Assembly (NCBI GenBank): GCA_020630495.1
Contig: JAHDBH010000011.1
Span: 1-55,698, forward strand
Length of the DNA stretch: 55,698 nucleotides
Reading direction: 5' to 3'
From: Saprospiraceae bacterium
GTDB taxonomy: Bacteria; Bacteroidota; Bacteroidia; Chitinophagales; Saprospiraceae
In this document: positions 8,997 through 18,835 of the stretch, one piece after another
Numbering within the stretch: position 1 is the stretch's first letter
Layout: the number at the start of each line of letters is the position of its first letter
Notes under the pieces: generated by a model
The model's database searches: none
Seen by the model: only the letters and a program-made list of their open reading frames with translations
Told to the model about the DNA's origin: nothing
Made by a program: the position numbers and the translations under genes

Positions 8997-10157
8997 TCAG
9001 CGACTTACTAGTGCTTTGATAAAAGGCTTTTTGGGCAGTGATAGGATGATCTGCAAGTCCTGCCATATGCTTGATCTACCATCGAGAAATGGTAAAGCGG
9101 CTGCTAATGTTCGCTGCTGATAGAAACGGTAAAAGATATGAGCCCCTATGGCATTATCATCTTTGAGAATCCGTAGTAGCAAAGTGTCATAAAACCTCAT
9201 TTTTCGTTCTCTCCACTTACTTCCGGCTATACGCGGAAGAGCTTCTGACTTGACGATTGCAGCAGCTATCGCTTTGCTATATACTATAGACCTATAGAAG
9301 CTATATCCTGTACTAGCTCGCACCCAACCGCCCGCCGTACCTATACGCTGGTAATAAGTTGAATTATGCTGCTGAAATGGATACGAGCTCATGGGTATCA
9401 CTCCTGATTCTCGCTCTATGATCTTGTACTTTGATGTAGTCACATATTTCTCAATATAAGCGCTGATCAGTCGTTGATAGTCTTCATGCTTGAGCAGACT
9501 ATCAGTAAATAAGGTATACTCTATGAGCGCTTTGGTTTCACTCACAGGGAGTACGTAGCAAAAACTCGTGCTCCTCCCGTACTGCAAGCGAAAATCCATC
9601 ATTGTCATCTTATCCGGATTCCATAGAGGTTTATCTATCTCTATGTACCAGCCTAAAAAATGCTGATGAATCATGATCGACTGAGAGTGTGAAAAAAGGT
9701 CATCAGGGAGTCGACTATCAAGAATATATCTTCCAGTAAGTAGGCTTCCATCATCACAATTCACTTGCATATCTCCGACTTCGGTAGCCAATGCTCGTAT
9801 GCGATCCACCTGAGGACTTTGGTTAATCTGTCTGAGGGCTGATTCATAAAAATCGATGCTTCGGATCATCTTGTATCTATATGGCCTCAAATCAATAAGC
9901 CTAGCCTTCTCTGCAGTGTCATCATCTGACGAGGGAAATACTTGTGCATAGCTCCACTCATGATATATAAGATCACCGAAGTCGTGAGACCTATCCCAGT
10001 AGCACCAAGTCTTATCATTGTCAGAATAGTCGCGTGGATCCACTAGGGCAATCCTCAGGGAGCGACCTTCGTCTTCTCTGAGTAGCGCCAGGCAGCACTG
10101 CAGACCTGCAAGTCCTGCTCCGACAATCACGACATCGTATGAAGTAGCCTGTGGCAT
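8997..10157 (-). CDS. crtY: Lycopene beta-cyclase
   Basis: CrtY closes the ends of lycopene into beta-ionone rings, giving beta-carotene and then xanthophylls such as zeaxanthin in marine Bacteroidota. The N-terminal FAD-binding motif reads VVIVGAGLAGLQC. It is followed by NDKTWCYWD, the FLGWYIE block, the LPVSETKALIEYTLF block and PMSSYPF with GTAGGWVRASTGYSF, all characteristic of bacterial CrtY. The length of 386 residues is normal. No other carotenoid gene is in the window, so it sits alone. It converges on the dehydrogenase with an 11-base gap, and the ftsZ terminator lies just upstream of its start. Confidence 0.92.
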   Translation of the reverse strand: MPQATSYDVVIVGAGLAGLQCCLALLREDEGRSLRIALVDPRDYSDNDKTWCYWDRSHDFGDLIYHEWSYAQVFPSSDDDTAEKARLIDLRPYRYKMIRSIDFYESALRQINQSPQVDRIRALATEVGDMQVNCDDGSLLTGRYILDSRLPDDLFSHSQSIMIHQHFLGWYIEIDKPLWNPDKMTMMDFRLQYGRSTSFCYVLPVSETKALIEYTLFTDSLLKHEDYQRLISAYIEKYVTTSKYKIIERESGVIPMSSYPFQQHNSTYYQRIGTAGGWVRASTGYSFYRSIVYSKAIAAAIVKSEALPRIAGSKWRERKMRFYDTLLLRILKDDNAIGAHIFYRFYQQRTLAAALPFLDGRSSIWQDLQIILSLPKKPFIKALVSR

Positions 10158-10177
10158 ACGATCAAAGGTACGTCCTA

Positions 10178-10210
10178 GAAAAAGTAGACCCCGGTGACGA
10201 GCCGGGGTCT
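10178..10210 (-). terminator. Terminator of the dcw cluster after ftsZ
   Basis: A perfect 9-base stem (AGACCCCGG/CCGGGGTCT, loop of 7) is followed, in the leftward direction, by five T. It ends the leftward ftsZ transcript before crtY. Confidence 0.85.
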
Positions 10211-10315
10211 GACGAACAATAAACCAATTATAGAAAGATTGGAAAAAATAAAAATGACGAACCTCTTAATGCCCTATTTCACGTCTGGGCTATAAATCCT
10301 ATACTAGCGACGACA

Positions 10316-11782
10316 CTAGTCTACTTTCTTGTGTATAAAGGAATTTTCTGAAATCATCTGGAAATCATCGTCTTCACCGAGCAGAGTGAGATTACTGAGT
10401 ATCTCACCACCCTGGATAGACAGATCATCCAGCTCTATATGTCTGCGCTCATAAGCAGGCACTTTCTCTAATTCGTCCAGTACATCTGGATTAGTAATTT
10501 TTCTCGCCTGGCCATCCCTGATCACCTTGCCTGGAAATGGTCTAGGCGTAGGAGGCGGCGTACGTGGTGTCTTCTGTGGTCGATTGGCCTTCTGCTCTTC
10601 TTCAGATTTGACGTAGGGGTCGCCATAGCTGCTGCGAGTATGATTGAGTCGATCCATGGTCTGGGCATCAGTAGAAGTTTTTAATTCTATTTGAGGCTTA
10701 CTGGCCATGGTGGCAGCTACCGGCTGCTCTGCTGGTCTTGCAACAGGCATGCTCACTTCAGCGTCCAGATCTACGAGAATCGGCTCTTCCTCACGACTCA
10801 CACGAGCAGGTCGAGGATCAAAATCCGTCTGCTCAAATCCTGTGGCAATCACGGTTACACTGATCTCATCTCCTAGTGTGTCATCAGACACATTACCCCA
10901 GATGACGTTGGTCTCAAATCCTGCCTCCTCCTGTACATAGGAGCTGATCTCAGTAATCTCATCGAGAGTCGCTGGCTCTTCACCAGAGACGATATTGATC
11001 AGTACATTTTTAGCGCCTTTGATATCATTATCTGCGAGAAGTGGCGCAGTGAGGACTCTCTGCACAGCTTTGCGGGCGCGATTTTCACCACTTGCAAGCC
11101 CCGTACCTAATATGGCAACACCGCTGGATCGCATGACTGTGTCGACATCATTAAAGTCGATATTGATATCTCCATTGAGAGTAATTATTTCTGCTATTCC
11201 TTTAGCGCTTTCGCAGAGCACTTCATCAGCCTTTGCGAGAGCATCCTTCATGGACATATTTCCATAGGTCTCTCGGAGCTTATCATTGGATATGACGATC
11301 AGAGCATCCACATTTTCTCTGAGCTCAGCAAGTCCCTCTGCGGCTTGTCGCATACGCATAGGCCCTTCAAAACCAAAGGGTAAAGTGACGATACCTATCG
11401 TCAGCACACCCAGCTCCTGTGCAACCTTTGCGATGATAGGTGATGCACCGGTGCCTGTACCGCCACCCATACCAGCGGTCAGAAAAAGCATCTTAGTACT
11501 ATCCTGTAGATACTTGCGTATATCCTCTATGCTCTCCAGACAAGCCTCTCGACCTACTTGTGCTTTATTTCCAGCACCGAGTCCGCTGAGCAAAGATGGT
11601 CCGAGCTGGATCTTAGTCTTGACACTGCTATTTTCTAAGTCTTGATTATCTGTGTTACAGATAGCAAAATCTACACCTTTGATACCGCTCTCGTACATAT
11701 TGGTTACGGCATTTCCACCTGCTCCTCCCACGCCTATGACGCGGATGATGGACTTTACTTCATTGTTAATTTCGAATTCCAT
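10316..11782 (-). CDS. ftsZ: Cell division GTPase FtsZ
   Basis: FtsZ is the tubulin-like GTPase that forms the cytokinetic ring at mid-cell. The tubulin signature GGGTGTG is at residues 106-112, with the nucleotide-binding start VIGVGGAGGNAV and the T7 region NGDINIDFNDVDTVM. After the globular domain (to about residue 315) comes a variable linker of about 130 residues rich in Pro, Glu and Arg. The end reads NSFIHKKVD, the conserved peptide that binds FtsA and similar partners. At 488 residues it is longer than the E. coli protein because of the linker, which is usual in Bacteroidota. It is the last gene of the dcw cluster, 42 bases after ftsA. Confidence 0.97.
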   Translation of the reverse strand: MEFEINNEVKSIIRVIGVGGAGGNAVTNMYESGIKGVDFAICNTDNQDLENSSVKTKIQLGPSLLSGLGAGNKAQVGREACLESIEDIRKYLQDSTKMLFLTAGMGGGTGTGASPIIAKVAQELGVLTIGIVTLPFGFEGPMRMRQAAEGLAELRENVDALIVISNDKLRETYGNMSMKDALAKADEVLCESAKGIAEIITLNGDINIDFNDVDTVMRSSGVAILGTGLASGENRARKAVQRVLTAPLLADNDIKGAKNVLINIVSGEEPATLDEITEISSYVQEEAGFETNVIWGNVSDDTLGDEISVTVIATGFEQTDFDPRPARVSREEEPILVDLDAEVSMPVARPAEQPVAATMASKPQIELKTSTDAQTMDRLNHTRSSYGDPYVKSEEEQKANRPQKTPRTPPPTPRPFPGKVIRDGQARKITNPDVLDELEKVPAYERRHIELDDLSIQGGEILSNLTLLGEDDDFQMISENSFIHKKVD

Positions 11783-11824
11783 ATTCTTTGAAATTTGTCT
11801 GTCTGTGATATGAGGGGTATATGT

Positions 11825-13150
11825 CTAGTGTAATTCAGAGTCTGGCTGCACTTCAAAAAAGTCCTGCGCCTTACGCACAAATTTTCTGATAAAGCGTCCA
11901 GATCTTGGATTATCATCCTGCGTATCATCGAGTGGTTCTTCCTCCACTACTGGTGGTTGGTATACTGGACTATCGCTCTCAATAGCGTGAATGAGAAGGC
12001 CTATCGCCGTGCTATATATAGGACTGCATATATAATCCGAGTATCCATGTGCGAGGTGCTCCACTGGCGTACCTACACGAGTGGTACGTCCACTGTAATA
12101 TTCTGCTAGATCGTCGAGATTCTTGAGTAGTGAGCCGCCACCTGTGAGTACCATACCCGCAGTCAACTTTCGGTCGTATCCAGAATTTTTGATTTCCCAG
12201 AGTACGTACGACATGATTTCTTCTACACGCGCCTGGATAATCTTGACGAGATTTTTCTCGCTGATTTCTTTGGGTGGTCTCCCGTGCAGTCCTGGTATGG
12301 TGATGATCCTGCTATTTTCTACAGCATCTAAGAGTGCCGATCCGTAGCGCACCTTAAGTTTTTCTGCTTGCTTTTCCATCACGGTACAGCCTTGCTTGAT
12401 ATCAGAAGTGACCACATTGCCGCCTAGCGGGATCACCGCGGTGCGACGGATGATGGATCCTTCGTAGATCGTAATATCTGTGGTACCACCACCTATATCT
12501 ATGAGCACTACACCAGCCTCCTTTTCTTCATTGCTGAGAACAGCGGCGGCTGACGCCATAGGCTCCAGCGTGATTTCCCTACACTTGAGCCCCGCTTTTA
12601 CGATGCATCGCTTGATATTTTTACTGGCAGTGATCTGACCTGTAATGATGTGAAATCTACCCACTAGGCGATTACCACTCATTCCTATAGGATCCATGAC
12701 ACCATATTCATTATCCACATCATACTCCTGCGGGATGATATGCAGTATCTCATCGCCTGGCGGTAAGGCCAGACGATAGTTTTGATCTATGATGGTGCTG
12801 ATGTCATCAGCAGTGATCTCGCTCTCGGGATAGTCACGAGTCAGGATTCCCTGCTGCTCAATACTTTTTATGTGCTGACCTGCGATGCCTACAGTCACCT
12901 CCTCTATGATGATGCCACTGCTCCGCTCGGCCTGCGCCACGGCTTCTTTTATAGCGGCGACCGTCTTGTCTATATTAGACACCACGCCCCTACGCACGCC
13001 CTCAGATGCCACTTTACCAAATCCTATGATCTCTATTTTGTCATATTCATTTTTGCGGCCCACGATGACACATACTTTGGTAGTCCCGATGTCGAGAGCG
13101 ACCCTGATGTCTTCCGTCTGTGCTGACATATCTGTCCTGTTCATAGTCAT
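11825..13150 (-). CDS. ftsA: Cell division protein FtsA
   Basis: FtsA is the actin-like ATPase that anchors FtsZ to the membrane and recruits later division proteins. I see the phosphate-1 motif ALDIGTTKVCVIVG, the FtsA-specific 1C/SHS2 region (GIAGQHIKSIEQQG), the phosphate-2 motif VLIDIGGGTTDITIYEG and the adenosine motif MVLTGGGSLLKN. The C-terminus is a charged tail ending in a short region with RKFVRKAQDFFE, which could be the membrane-targeting amphipathic helix. The length of 441 residues is normal. Two nearby ATGs, 6 bases apart, are possible starts. Confidence 0.95.
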   Translation of the reverse strand: MTMNRTDMSAQTEDIRVALDIGTTKVCVIVGRKNEYDKIEIIGFGKVASEGVRRGVVSNIDKTVAAIKEAVAQAERSSGIIIEEVTVGIAGQHIKSIEQQGILTRDYPESEITADDISTIIDQNYRLALPPGDEILHIIPQEYDVDNEYGVMDPIGMSGNRLVGRFHIITGQITASKNIKRCIVKAGLKCREITLEPMASAAAVLSNEEKEAGVVLIDIGGGTTDITIYEGSIIRRTAVIPLGGNVVTSDIKQGCTVMEKQAEKLKVRYGSALLDAVENSRIITIPGLHGRPPKEISEKNLVKIIQARVEEIMSYVLWEIKNSGYDRKLTAGMVLTGGGSLLKNLDDLAEYYSGRTTRVGTPVEHLAHGYSDYICSPIYSTAIGLLIHAIESDSPVYQPPVVEEEPLDDTQDDNPRSGRFIRKFVRKAQDFFEVQPDSELH

Positions 13151-13180
13151 TAATTTTCGATTCAGTCGTTCTATATTATC

Positions 13181-13960
13181 CTAGGTTTTGTCCTTTATTC
13201 GTGTGCACACCACCTGTCCCTGATAGTCCAGATTTATAGTAGCTAGACTATTGATTCCTACTCGCCTTATGGTATGTCGATAGAAATATTTTAATTTTTC
13301 TAGTTTTTCTTCTTGGTCCACTGGTTTTCCAAATTGGACTACAGCAGAGCCTATCTTAGGAGCAAGATCATAGCTACCGTCGGGTGATATATGCACTTGC
13401 TCTACCAGCGATAGCAGCATGGGATCTTGATCAATTGACTGCATGAGCGTCATCAGTTCCTCCTTATCCTCCGCTTCATCATCATCTATCCACGGTATAT
13501 GTCCTGACACAATAGGTACACGTACGCTGTGCCTCGTGCTACCAGTAAATAATACACCTTCATCATCTACATATACACTCTCACTAGGTGAGGTAAATGC
13601 CCTAAATAGTGGTTTTTTTGTCCATACCTCTACGTGTAGATGATTTTTATTATCCACATACACTTGCGCTTCATTAACCATTTCGTCTTCGATCATGATA
13701 GCTTCTATCAGCTCAAGATCGAGCCTGCTGATACTTCTATCGAGCAAGGTATTTTCAAAGTTTTCTATGATGATGTTTTTGACATCACCCGGTGAGAGGA
13801 GCGACTTTTCCTTATAGTCATCCACTGTCACCACTATAGCCTCTATCGTTGCATCGCTGCGCTTATTGACACTCGCCCAGAGCAGTCCTAGCAGGGCGAA
13901 TGCCCCGAGGATATTGAGAAGACCTCTCCATTTTAGCTCTATTTTCTTTCTTAGTGTCAT
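13181..13960 (-). CDS. ftsQ: Cell division protein FtsQ
   Basis: FtsQ is the bitopic inner-membrane protein that links FtsA/FtsZ with the septal synthases through FtsL/FtsB. A basic N-terminus is followed by one membrane segment (about residues 14-31). Next come a POTRA-like beta-alpha-beta region (SPGDVKNIIIEN, EAQVYVDNKNHLHVEVWTKKPLFR) and the FtsQ beta domain with YVDDEGVLFTGS. Sequence conservation is low in this family, but position (between murC and ftsA), size (259 residues) and topology agree. It overlaps the end of murC by 4 bases (ATGA). Confidence 0.88.
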   Translation of the reverse strand: MTLRKKIELKWRGLLNILGAFALLGLLWASVNKRSDATIEAIVVTVDDYKEKSLLSPGDVKNIIIENFENTLLDRSISRLDLELIEAIMIEDEMVNEAQVYVDNKNHLHVEVWTKKPLFRAFTSPSESVYVDDEGVLFTGSTRHSVRVPIVSGHIPWIDDDEAEDKEELMTLMQSIDQDPMLLSLVEQVHISPDGSYDLAPKIGSAVVQFGKPVDQEEKLEKLKYFYRHTIRRVGINSLATINLDYQGQVVCTRIKDKT

Positions 13961-15279
13961 GCTACTAGTGCAGCTTTAATTTTATTCATTTGCTGATCGA
14001 GATCACCTGCTCCGAGAATCAGGATTACATCAGCTTTGCTATTCGCTATATTTTCTGAGACGCTTGTAGACTTCACTATACTCACGTCCGATAATTCCAT
14101 TTCATTTACTATCATCTCTTCACTTACTCCGTTGATCGGCAGCTCTCTCGCTGGATAGATCTCTGTGATCCACACCATATCTGCCTTATCCAGCTCCAGG
14201 GCAAATTCCTTATAAAAGTCCCTTGTGCGACTATACAGATGCGGCTGAAATATGACATGGATCATTGCCTCCTCACCATATTGCATCCTTGCCGTACTGA
14301 TAGCTGCATTTAGCTCAGTAGGATGGTGAGCATAGTCCATGACTAAAGCTGGAGATCCATCGAGCCATACATCATATCGTCGGCCTATTCCCTCCATCGT
14401 TTCCAGTCCAGCCATGATATCCCACGCACTATACCCACGCTTTCTCAGTACGGCAAATGCTGCTAGGGCATTCATCGCATTGTGCTCTCCTGGCATTTGC
14501 CATGTACATGCGTACTGACCTTCTACATCCGCCAAGAGCATTTTCCAACCGTTCGAACTATATTTTAAATCGAGCAATCGAAAATCACCTTTTTTACCGT
14601 AGCTGATAGCCGGACGCTTAAGATCACTTATATCTACACTTTCGTGTAAATACAGATCTGCTGATTGCGGAAGCATTTGGGCGAAAGCCCTATATGCATC
14701 ACGCATTTCCTTCTCTGTACCATAGATGTCTAGGTGATCTGGATCCACTGTGGTAATCACGGCCGTATCTGGCAATAATTGCAAAAAGCTACGATCGTAC
14801 TCATCCGCCTCAACCACGAGAAGCTCGCTACTCCCATGTAGATAATTGGAATCATAATTTTTCATGACACCTCCTATCAGAGCTGTGGGATCGGCTCCCA
14901 ATTCTCTCAACACATGAGCAATAATTGCTGCTGTGGTGGTTTTTCCATGCGTACCAGCGATGGCTATACAGTCACATTTGCTGCTGATCCGCCCGAGCAC
15001 TTCACTGCGCTTATACACCTTGTGACCTAGATTTTTAATATACGTAAGTAGAATAAAATCATCTGGCACTGCAGGTGTATATACGTATAGATCGGCTGTA
15101 GACGGAACAGCTGTAGTATCTGCTGTAAATGATATTGTCAATCCTTCATCGACCAGCTTTCTGGTCAATTGTGTTTCTGTCTTGTCGTATCCGCTGACTC
15201 GCCATCCCCTGTGATGGTAATAGCGAGCTAGCGCACTCATGCCTATGCCTCCTATTCCTATAAAGTAGGCTTGCTTCAT
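13957..15279 (-). CDS. murC: UDP-N-acetylmuramate--L-alanine ligase MurC
   Basis: MurC adds the first amino acid, L-Ala, to UDP-MurNAc in the cytoplasm. The first Rossmann motif FIGIGGIGMSALARYYHHRG is at the N-terminus, the ATP P-loop AGTHGKTTT is near residue 110, and the central motif VVEADEYDRSFL and the C-terminal MDYAHHPTE follow, as expected for MurC. I chose the ATG at 15279, which overlaps the murG stop as ATGA and places the Rossmann motif at residue 6. An ATG at 15312 would add 11 residues inside murG. One copy of the TTTC hairpin repeat lies inside the gene at 14675-14690. Confidence 0.96.
   Translation of the reverse strand: MKQAYFIGIGGIGMSALARYYHHRGWRVSGYDKTETQLTRKLVDEGLTISFTADTTAVPSTADLYVYTPAVPDDFILLTYIKNLGHKVYKRSEVLGRISSKCDCIAIAGTHGKTTTAAIIAHVLRELGADPTALIGGVMKNYDSNYLHGSSELLVVEADEYDRSFLQLLPDTAVITTVDPDHLDIYGTEKEMRDAYRAFAQMLPQSADLYLHESVDISDLKRPAISYGKKGDFRLLDLKYSSNGWKMLLADVEGQYACTWQMPGEHNAMNALAAFAVLRKRGYSAWDIMAGLETMEGIGRRYDVWLDGSPALVMDYAHHPTELNAAISTARMQYGEEAMIHVIFQPHLYSRTRDFYKEFALELDKADMVWITEIYPARELPINGVSEEMIVNEMELSDVSIVKSTSVSENIANSKADVILILGAGDLDQQMNKIKAALVA
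14675..14690 (-). repeat. TTTC hairpin repeat, copy 2 (in murC)
   Basis: GGGC-TTTC-GCCC-AAAT on the minus strand, the same stem as copy 1, within murC. Confidence 0.6.
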
Positions 15280-16379
15280 GCTCTGTGTGCAGTGGCAAGT
15301 GATAGGATACACGTGGCTATTTCTTGAGCAGCATCTGGAGTAGCCTGATTTCTCAGATTTATTTTCATTTGCTGCATAGCATTTTGATCATGTAGGCGCT
15401 CCGTGGCAAAAGGAATTAATTTATCTGCTGCATCTGCATCAGTAATCATCCATGCCGCGCCTTTTTGCACCATTGCCTTTGCATTGTGCGTCTGGTGGTC
15501 TTCTGCTACATGAGGGGAGGGAACCAAAACAGCGGGTCTTTCGACCAAAGCCAACTCAGAAATGCTCAGAGCACCTGCTCGACATATCACTATGTCGCTC
15601 AGTGCATATGCCAGATCCATCCTACGGATGAAAGGCATAATTCTGACATTGGTCAGAGCAGCAGTTGAAGTCTGGGTGTAGTCGTCCAGATTTCTCGCGC
15701 CAGTCTGCCACAGATACAGTACATCAGATTGTCGATCGATGTACTCTGTACTGAGTCGCATTGCTTCATTCAACGTTTTGGCTCCCAAGGATCCCCCAAA
15801 TAGTAACACCGTTTTCTTATATTGAGTCCCACTAAAGTGGGTAAGTGCCTCAGGATGTCGATGCTGCAATCCCATGAGATCTTGTCTCACTGGATTACCA
15901 GTTTTTTTGATTTTTTCCGCAGGGAAATAATCGTCCATGTTGTCATAGGCTGTGCAAATGATATCCGCACGCTTCGCTAACCACTTATTGGTCAAGCCAG
16001 CGTAGGAATTTTGCTCCTGTATCAGGGTAGCAATTCCAGATCTCTGTGCCATGCGCAGTATAGGAGCGGATGCATATCCACCAAATCCTGCAACAGCCTG
16101 AGGCTGAAATTCTTTAATGATCTGAGAGGCACGTCCTAGACTCTTGACTAGCAGAAATGGAACTTTGAGATTACTCAAGCTCAGCGATCTGCGAATCCCT
16201 GCTATCGGCAATGCCTCGATCTGATACCCCTGTGCAGGAACTTTTTCCATTTCCATACGCCCTTGAGCACCGACAAATAATATTTCAATCGATTTGGACC
16301 TTGCTTTCAAGGCTCCAGCTACAGCTAAGGCAGGATATATATGCCCACCTGTACCTCCTCCGCTAAGGATGACCCTCAT
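15276..16379 (-). CDS. murG: UDP-GlcNAc--lipid I transferase MurG
   Basis: MurG is the GT28 glycosyltransferase that makes lipid II from lipid I on the inner face of the membrane. The N-terminal GGGTGGHIYPALAVA loop, the LFGGSLGAKTLNEAM loop and the donor-site block (VICRAGALSISELALVERPAVLVPSP) are present. The length of 367 residues is normal. Its start lies 17 bases inside the end of ftsW and its stop overlaps murC, so translation of the three is probably coupled. A TTTC hairpin copy lies inside the donor-site coding region (15535-15550). Confidence 0.96.
   Translation of the reverse strand: MRVILSGGGTGGHIYPALAVAGALKARSKSIEILFVGAQGRMEMEKVPAQGYQIEALPIAGIRRSLSLSNLKVPFLLVKSLGRASQIIKEFQPQAVAGFGGYASAPILRMAQRSGIATLIQEQNSYAGLTNKWLAKRADIICTAYDNMDDYFPAEKIKKTGNPVRQDLMGLQHRHPEALTHFSGTQYKKTVLLFGGSLGAKTLNEAMRLSTEYIDRQSDVLYLWQTGARNLDDYTQTSTAALTNVRIMPFIRRMDLAYALSDIVICRAGALSISELALVERPAVLVPSPHVAEDHQTHNAKAMVQKGAAWMITDADAADKLIPFATERLHDQNAMQQMKINLRNQATPDAAQEIATCILSLATAHRA
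15535..15550 (+). repeat. TTTC hairpin repeat, copy 3 (in murG)
   Basis: GGTC-TTTC-GACC-AAAG on the plus strand, opposite to the murG coding strand. Confidence 0.6.
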
Positions 16380-17526
16380 GGTCGTCTGCGGATTTTGGAT
16401 TTTCTTCTATATATTGACTTACGCTGAGTATGATCCCAAAGGCCATACTTGAGAATAAGAGTGAAGTACCTCCTTTACTGATGAGTGGCAAGGTAAGTCC
16501 TGTCACAGGTACTAGGTCGACACTCACAGCTATATTAGCAAAAGCTTGGATGACCAACATAAAGCACAGGCCTATTGCGAGCATCGCTCCAAATGCCTTG
16601 GGACATCTTGTCACCAATCTCACACATCGCCACAGCAAAAGCACATACATGAATATCAAAAAGAGTCCACCAAGTAGGCCCCACTCTTCACATATGATAG
16701 CGTAGATAAAATCTGCATACGGCGACGGCAAGAAATTTCTCTCTACACTTGCTCCAGGACCTACTCCCCAAAGTCCACCATTAGCAATGGCGATCTTACT
16801 GTGTGTAATCTGATATTCGTCTCCTGATACTCCTATAAATTCATTTATTCTACTGATCCATGTAGTCACTCTCACATGCTCAGGAAATAAATTCCCTATC
16901 ACAATCAAGAGCCCAAAAGCCAATGCGGCCACTAGCATCATCGCAAGGATAAACTTGAAATGTACACGACCTACTATCAGCATAGCAGTACATGTAGCAA
17001 AGACTATCATAGCAGTACTGAGATCTGCAGGTGCGATCAGCATACATATTAATATCACAGGAGATATGATAGGCAATAGACCTGTCTTGAAATCCTTGAT
17101 TTTATCTTGACGCGCCGTGATGCTACGTGCGACGAATATAATGATTGCCAGCTTAGCAAATTCACTTGGCTGTACAGTCAACTGAGTAAATGGTACTGCC
17201 AGCCAGCGTCGCGCTTCCGACTGCTCCTCTCCACCGATCAGGGTAAATGCTAATATGGGAATAACTATGATAAGAATGTAAGGCGCCGCCGCCATGTACG
17301 TCTGGTAGTGTATACGTGACAGGCCAAATGTGATTCCTATCGCTGCAGCAGTGATTATCAACTGCTTGACCAGAAATGCACTATTAGGTCCACCATAGCT
17401 AGCAAAAGCCATAGTGCCCGTGGCACTATATACGGCCATAGCACTGAAACCCGTAAGTACGAGCAGAATGAGCCATATGATAATGTCTCCTCTGAATAGT
17501 TCTCGTATGTCTCTGCTAAGTGTCAC
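16363..17526 (-). CDS. ftsW: Septal peptidoglycan glycosyltransferase FtsW
   Basis: FtsW is the SEDS-family polymerase of lipid II at the septum, working with the transpeptidase FtsI. The 387-residue sequence has about ten hydrophobic segments. Family motifs include RRWLAVPFTQLTVQPSEFAKLA (near residue 110) and the late blocks PFADFIYAIICEEWG-like (here SPYADFIYAIICEEWGLLGG) and LPLISKGGTSLLFS. The start is a GTG overlapping the murD stop by 4 bases. Its place between murD and murG identifies it as FtsW rather than RodA. Confidence 0.95.
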   Translation of the reverse strand: MTLSRDIRELFRGDIIIWLILLVLTGFSAMAVYSATGTMAFASYGGPNSAFLVKQLIITAAAIGITFGLSRIHYQTYMAAAPYILIIVIPILAFTLIGGEEQSEARRWLAVPFTQLTVQPSEFAKLAIIIFVARSITARQDKIKDFKTGLLPIISPVILICMLIAPADLSTAMIVFATCTAMLIVGRVHFKFILAMMLVAALAFGLLIVIGNLFPEHVRVTTWISRINEFIGVSGDEYQITHSKIAIANGGLWGVGPGASVERNFLPSPYADFIYAIICEEWGLLGGLFLIFMYVLLLWRCVRLVTRCPKAFGAMLAIGLCFMLVIQAFANIAVSVDLVPVTGLTLPLISKGGTSLLFSSMAFGIILSVSQYIEENPKSADDHEGHP

Positions 17527-18833
17527 TGTTGTATAAGTTGCTTTATGGCTTTTTTAAATTGATTTCCTCTATCTATATAATTATCAAATAAATCAAAACT
17601 GGCACAAGCTGGAGAGAGCAACACGCTATCTCCGGCCTGTAAGATTGAAGGCAGATCGGACATAAGATCATCTAGGGTCTTGTAAGTCCTGATATCGCTG
17701 AGTATGTCAGAGAATGATTTCTCTAGCTTTTCCGTATCCACTCCGAGACAGAGAAGACAGCGCACTTTGTCATTTACAAGATCTCTCAGCACGGTATAGT
17801 CATTTCCTTTATCAGTTCCCCCAGCTATCCACACCACGTGGTCTGGCATAGACTCTAGCGCATAGTAGACAGCTTCTACATTGGTGGCTTTGCTATCATT
17901 GTAGAAATTGATTCCATCTACCACGGCGAAGTGCTCTAGTCTATGCTCTTGAGCTTTATAGCTCCCTAGTGCATGCTCTATGACGGAGGGCTCTGGGGCA
18001 AGTAGGTCTATCATACTTAAAGCGAAAAGCACATTCTGACGATTGTGTATACCTCTGAGCTTGAGGCCAGATATATCGTATAGTCTTCCCGAGTCCATAC
18101 TCCACACATCACCTCTGGTCTGCTCATATCTCAGCTCACGCTTTTCGGCATCTGTCTGTAAGTACTCTATATACTCACTGGTATATGGATCATCCAGTGA
18201 TATAAAGCAATGATCAAATGATGTCTGATTCCGTGCGATATTCATCTTTGCCTGAGCATAGGCAAGCATGCTTCCCCCGTATCGATCCAGGTGATCTGGA
18301 GTGATATTGAGTATAGCAGAGATCCATGGTCTGAAATGAGGAATATCTTCTAGCTGAAAACTGCTCAGTTCAAGCACCCAGATATCTTTATCAGATTCTG
18401 CCAGTTGTCGGCACCATGAGATACCCACATTTCCAGCAATTCCGACATTATAATCAGAGGCTTGGAGTAAGTGATAGACTAGCGTAGTCGTCGTGGTCTT
18501 ACCATTGCTTCCTGTGATAGCGATAATCTTTGCAGTCGTATACTGCGAAGCGAAGTCAATATCAGAGACAATAGCGATTCCACGATCCCTCAGATCTCTC
18601 ATGACTGGTGTGCTTGAAGGCACTCCAGGGCTCTTGATGATCAGATCGCAATCTGCCAATATTTCAATAGTATGTCCCTTTTCTTCAAAAGGGATCGAAT
18701 ATGTTTCCAACTCCTGTCTGTACGGATCACTGAGTGATCCACTATCAGACAAGAATATTTCGTATTCGTGCTGATGTGCAAGTAGTGCGGCTCCTACGCC
18801 GCTTTCTCCTCCACCTATGATACCGATCTTCAT
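17523..18833 (-). CDS. murD: UDP-MurNAc-L-Ala--D-Glu ligase MurD
   Basis: MurD adds D-glutamate to UDP-MurNAc-L-Ala in the cytoplasm. It starts with a Rossmann motif (IGIIGGGESGVGAALLA), has the Mur ligase P-loop AITGSNGKTTTTTLV near residue 110, the central block VLELSSFQLE and NITPDHLDRYG, and a C-terminal domain with NDSKATN and AGGTDKGNDY, the marks of MurD. The length of 436 residues is normal. It starts 2 bases after the mraY stop and overlaps ftsW. Confidence 0.96.
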   Translation of the reverse strand: MKIGIIGGGESGVGAALLAHQHEYEIFLSDSGSLSDPYRQELETYSIPFEEKGHTIEILADCDLIIKSPGVPSSTPVMRDLRDRGIAIVSDIDFASQYTTAKIIAITGSNGKTTTTTLVYHLLQASDYNVGIAGNVGISWCRQLAESDKDIWVLELSSFQLEDIPHFRPWISAILNITPDHLDRYGGSMLAYAQAKMNIARNQTSFDHCFISLDDPYTSEYIEYLQTDAEKRELRYEQTRGDVWSMDSGRLYDISGLKLRGIHNRQNVLFALSMIDLLAPEPSVIEHALGSYKAQEHRLEHFAVVDGINFYNDSKATNVEAVYYALESMPDHVVWIAGGTDKGNDYTVLRDLVNDKVRCLLCLGVDTEKLEKSFSDILSDIRTYKTLDDLMSDLPSILQAGDSVLLSPACASFDLFDNYIDRGNQFKKAIKQLIQQ

Positions 18834-18835
18834 CG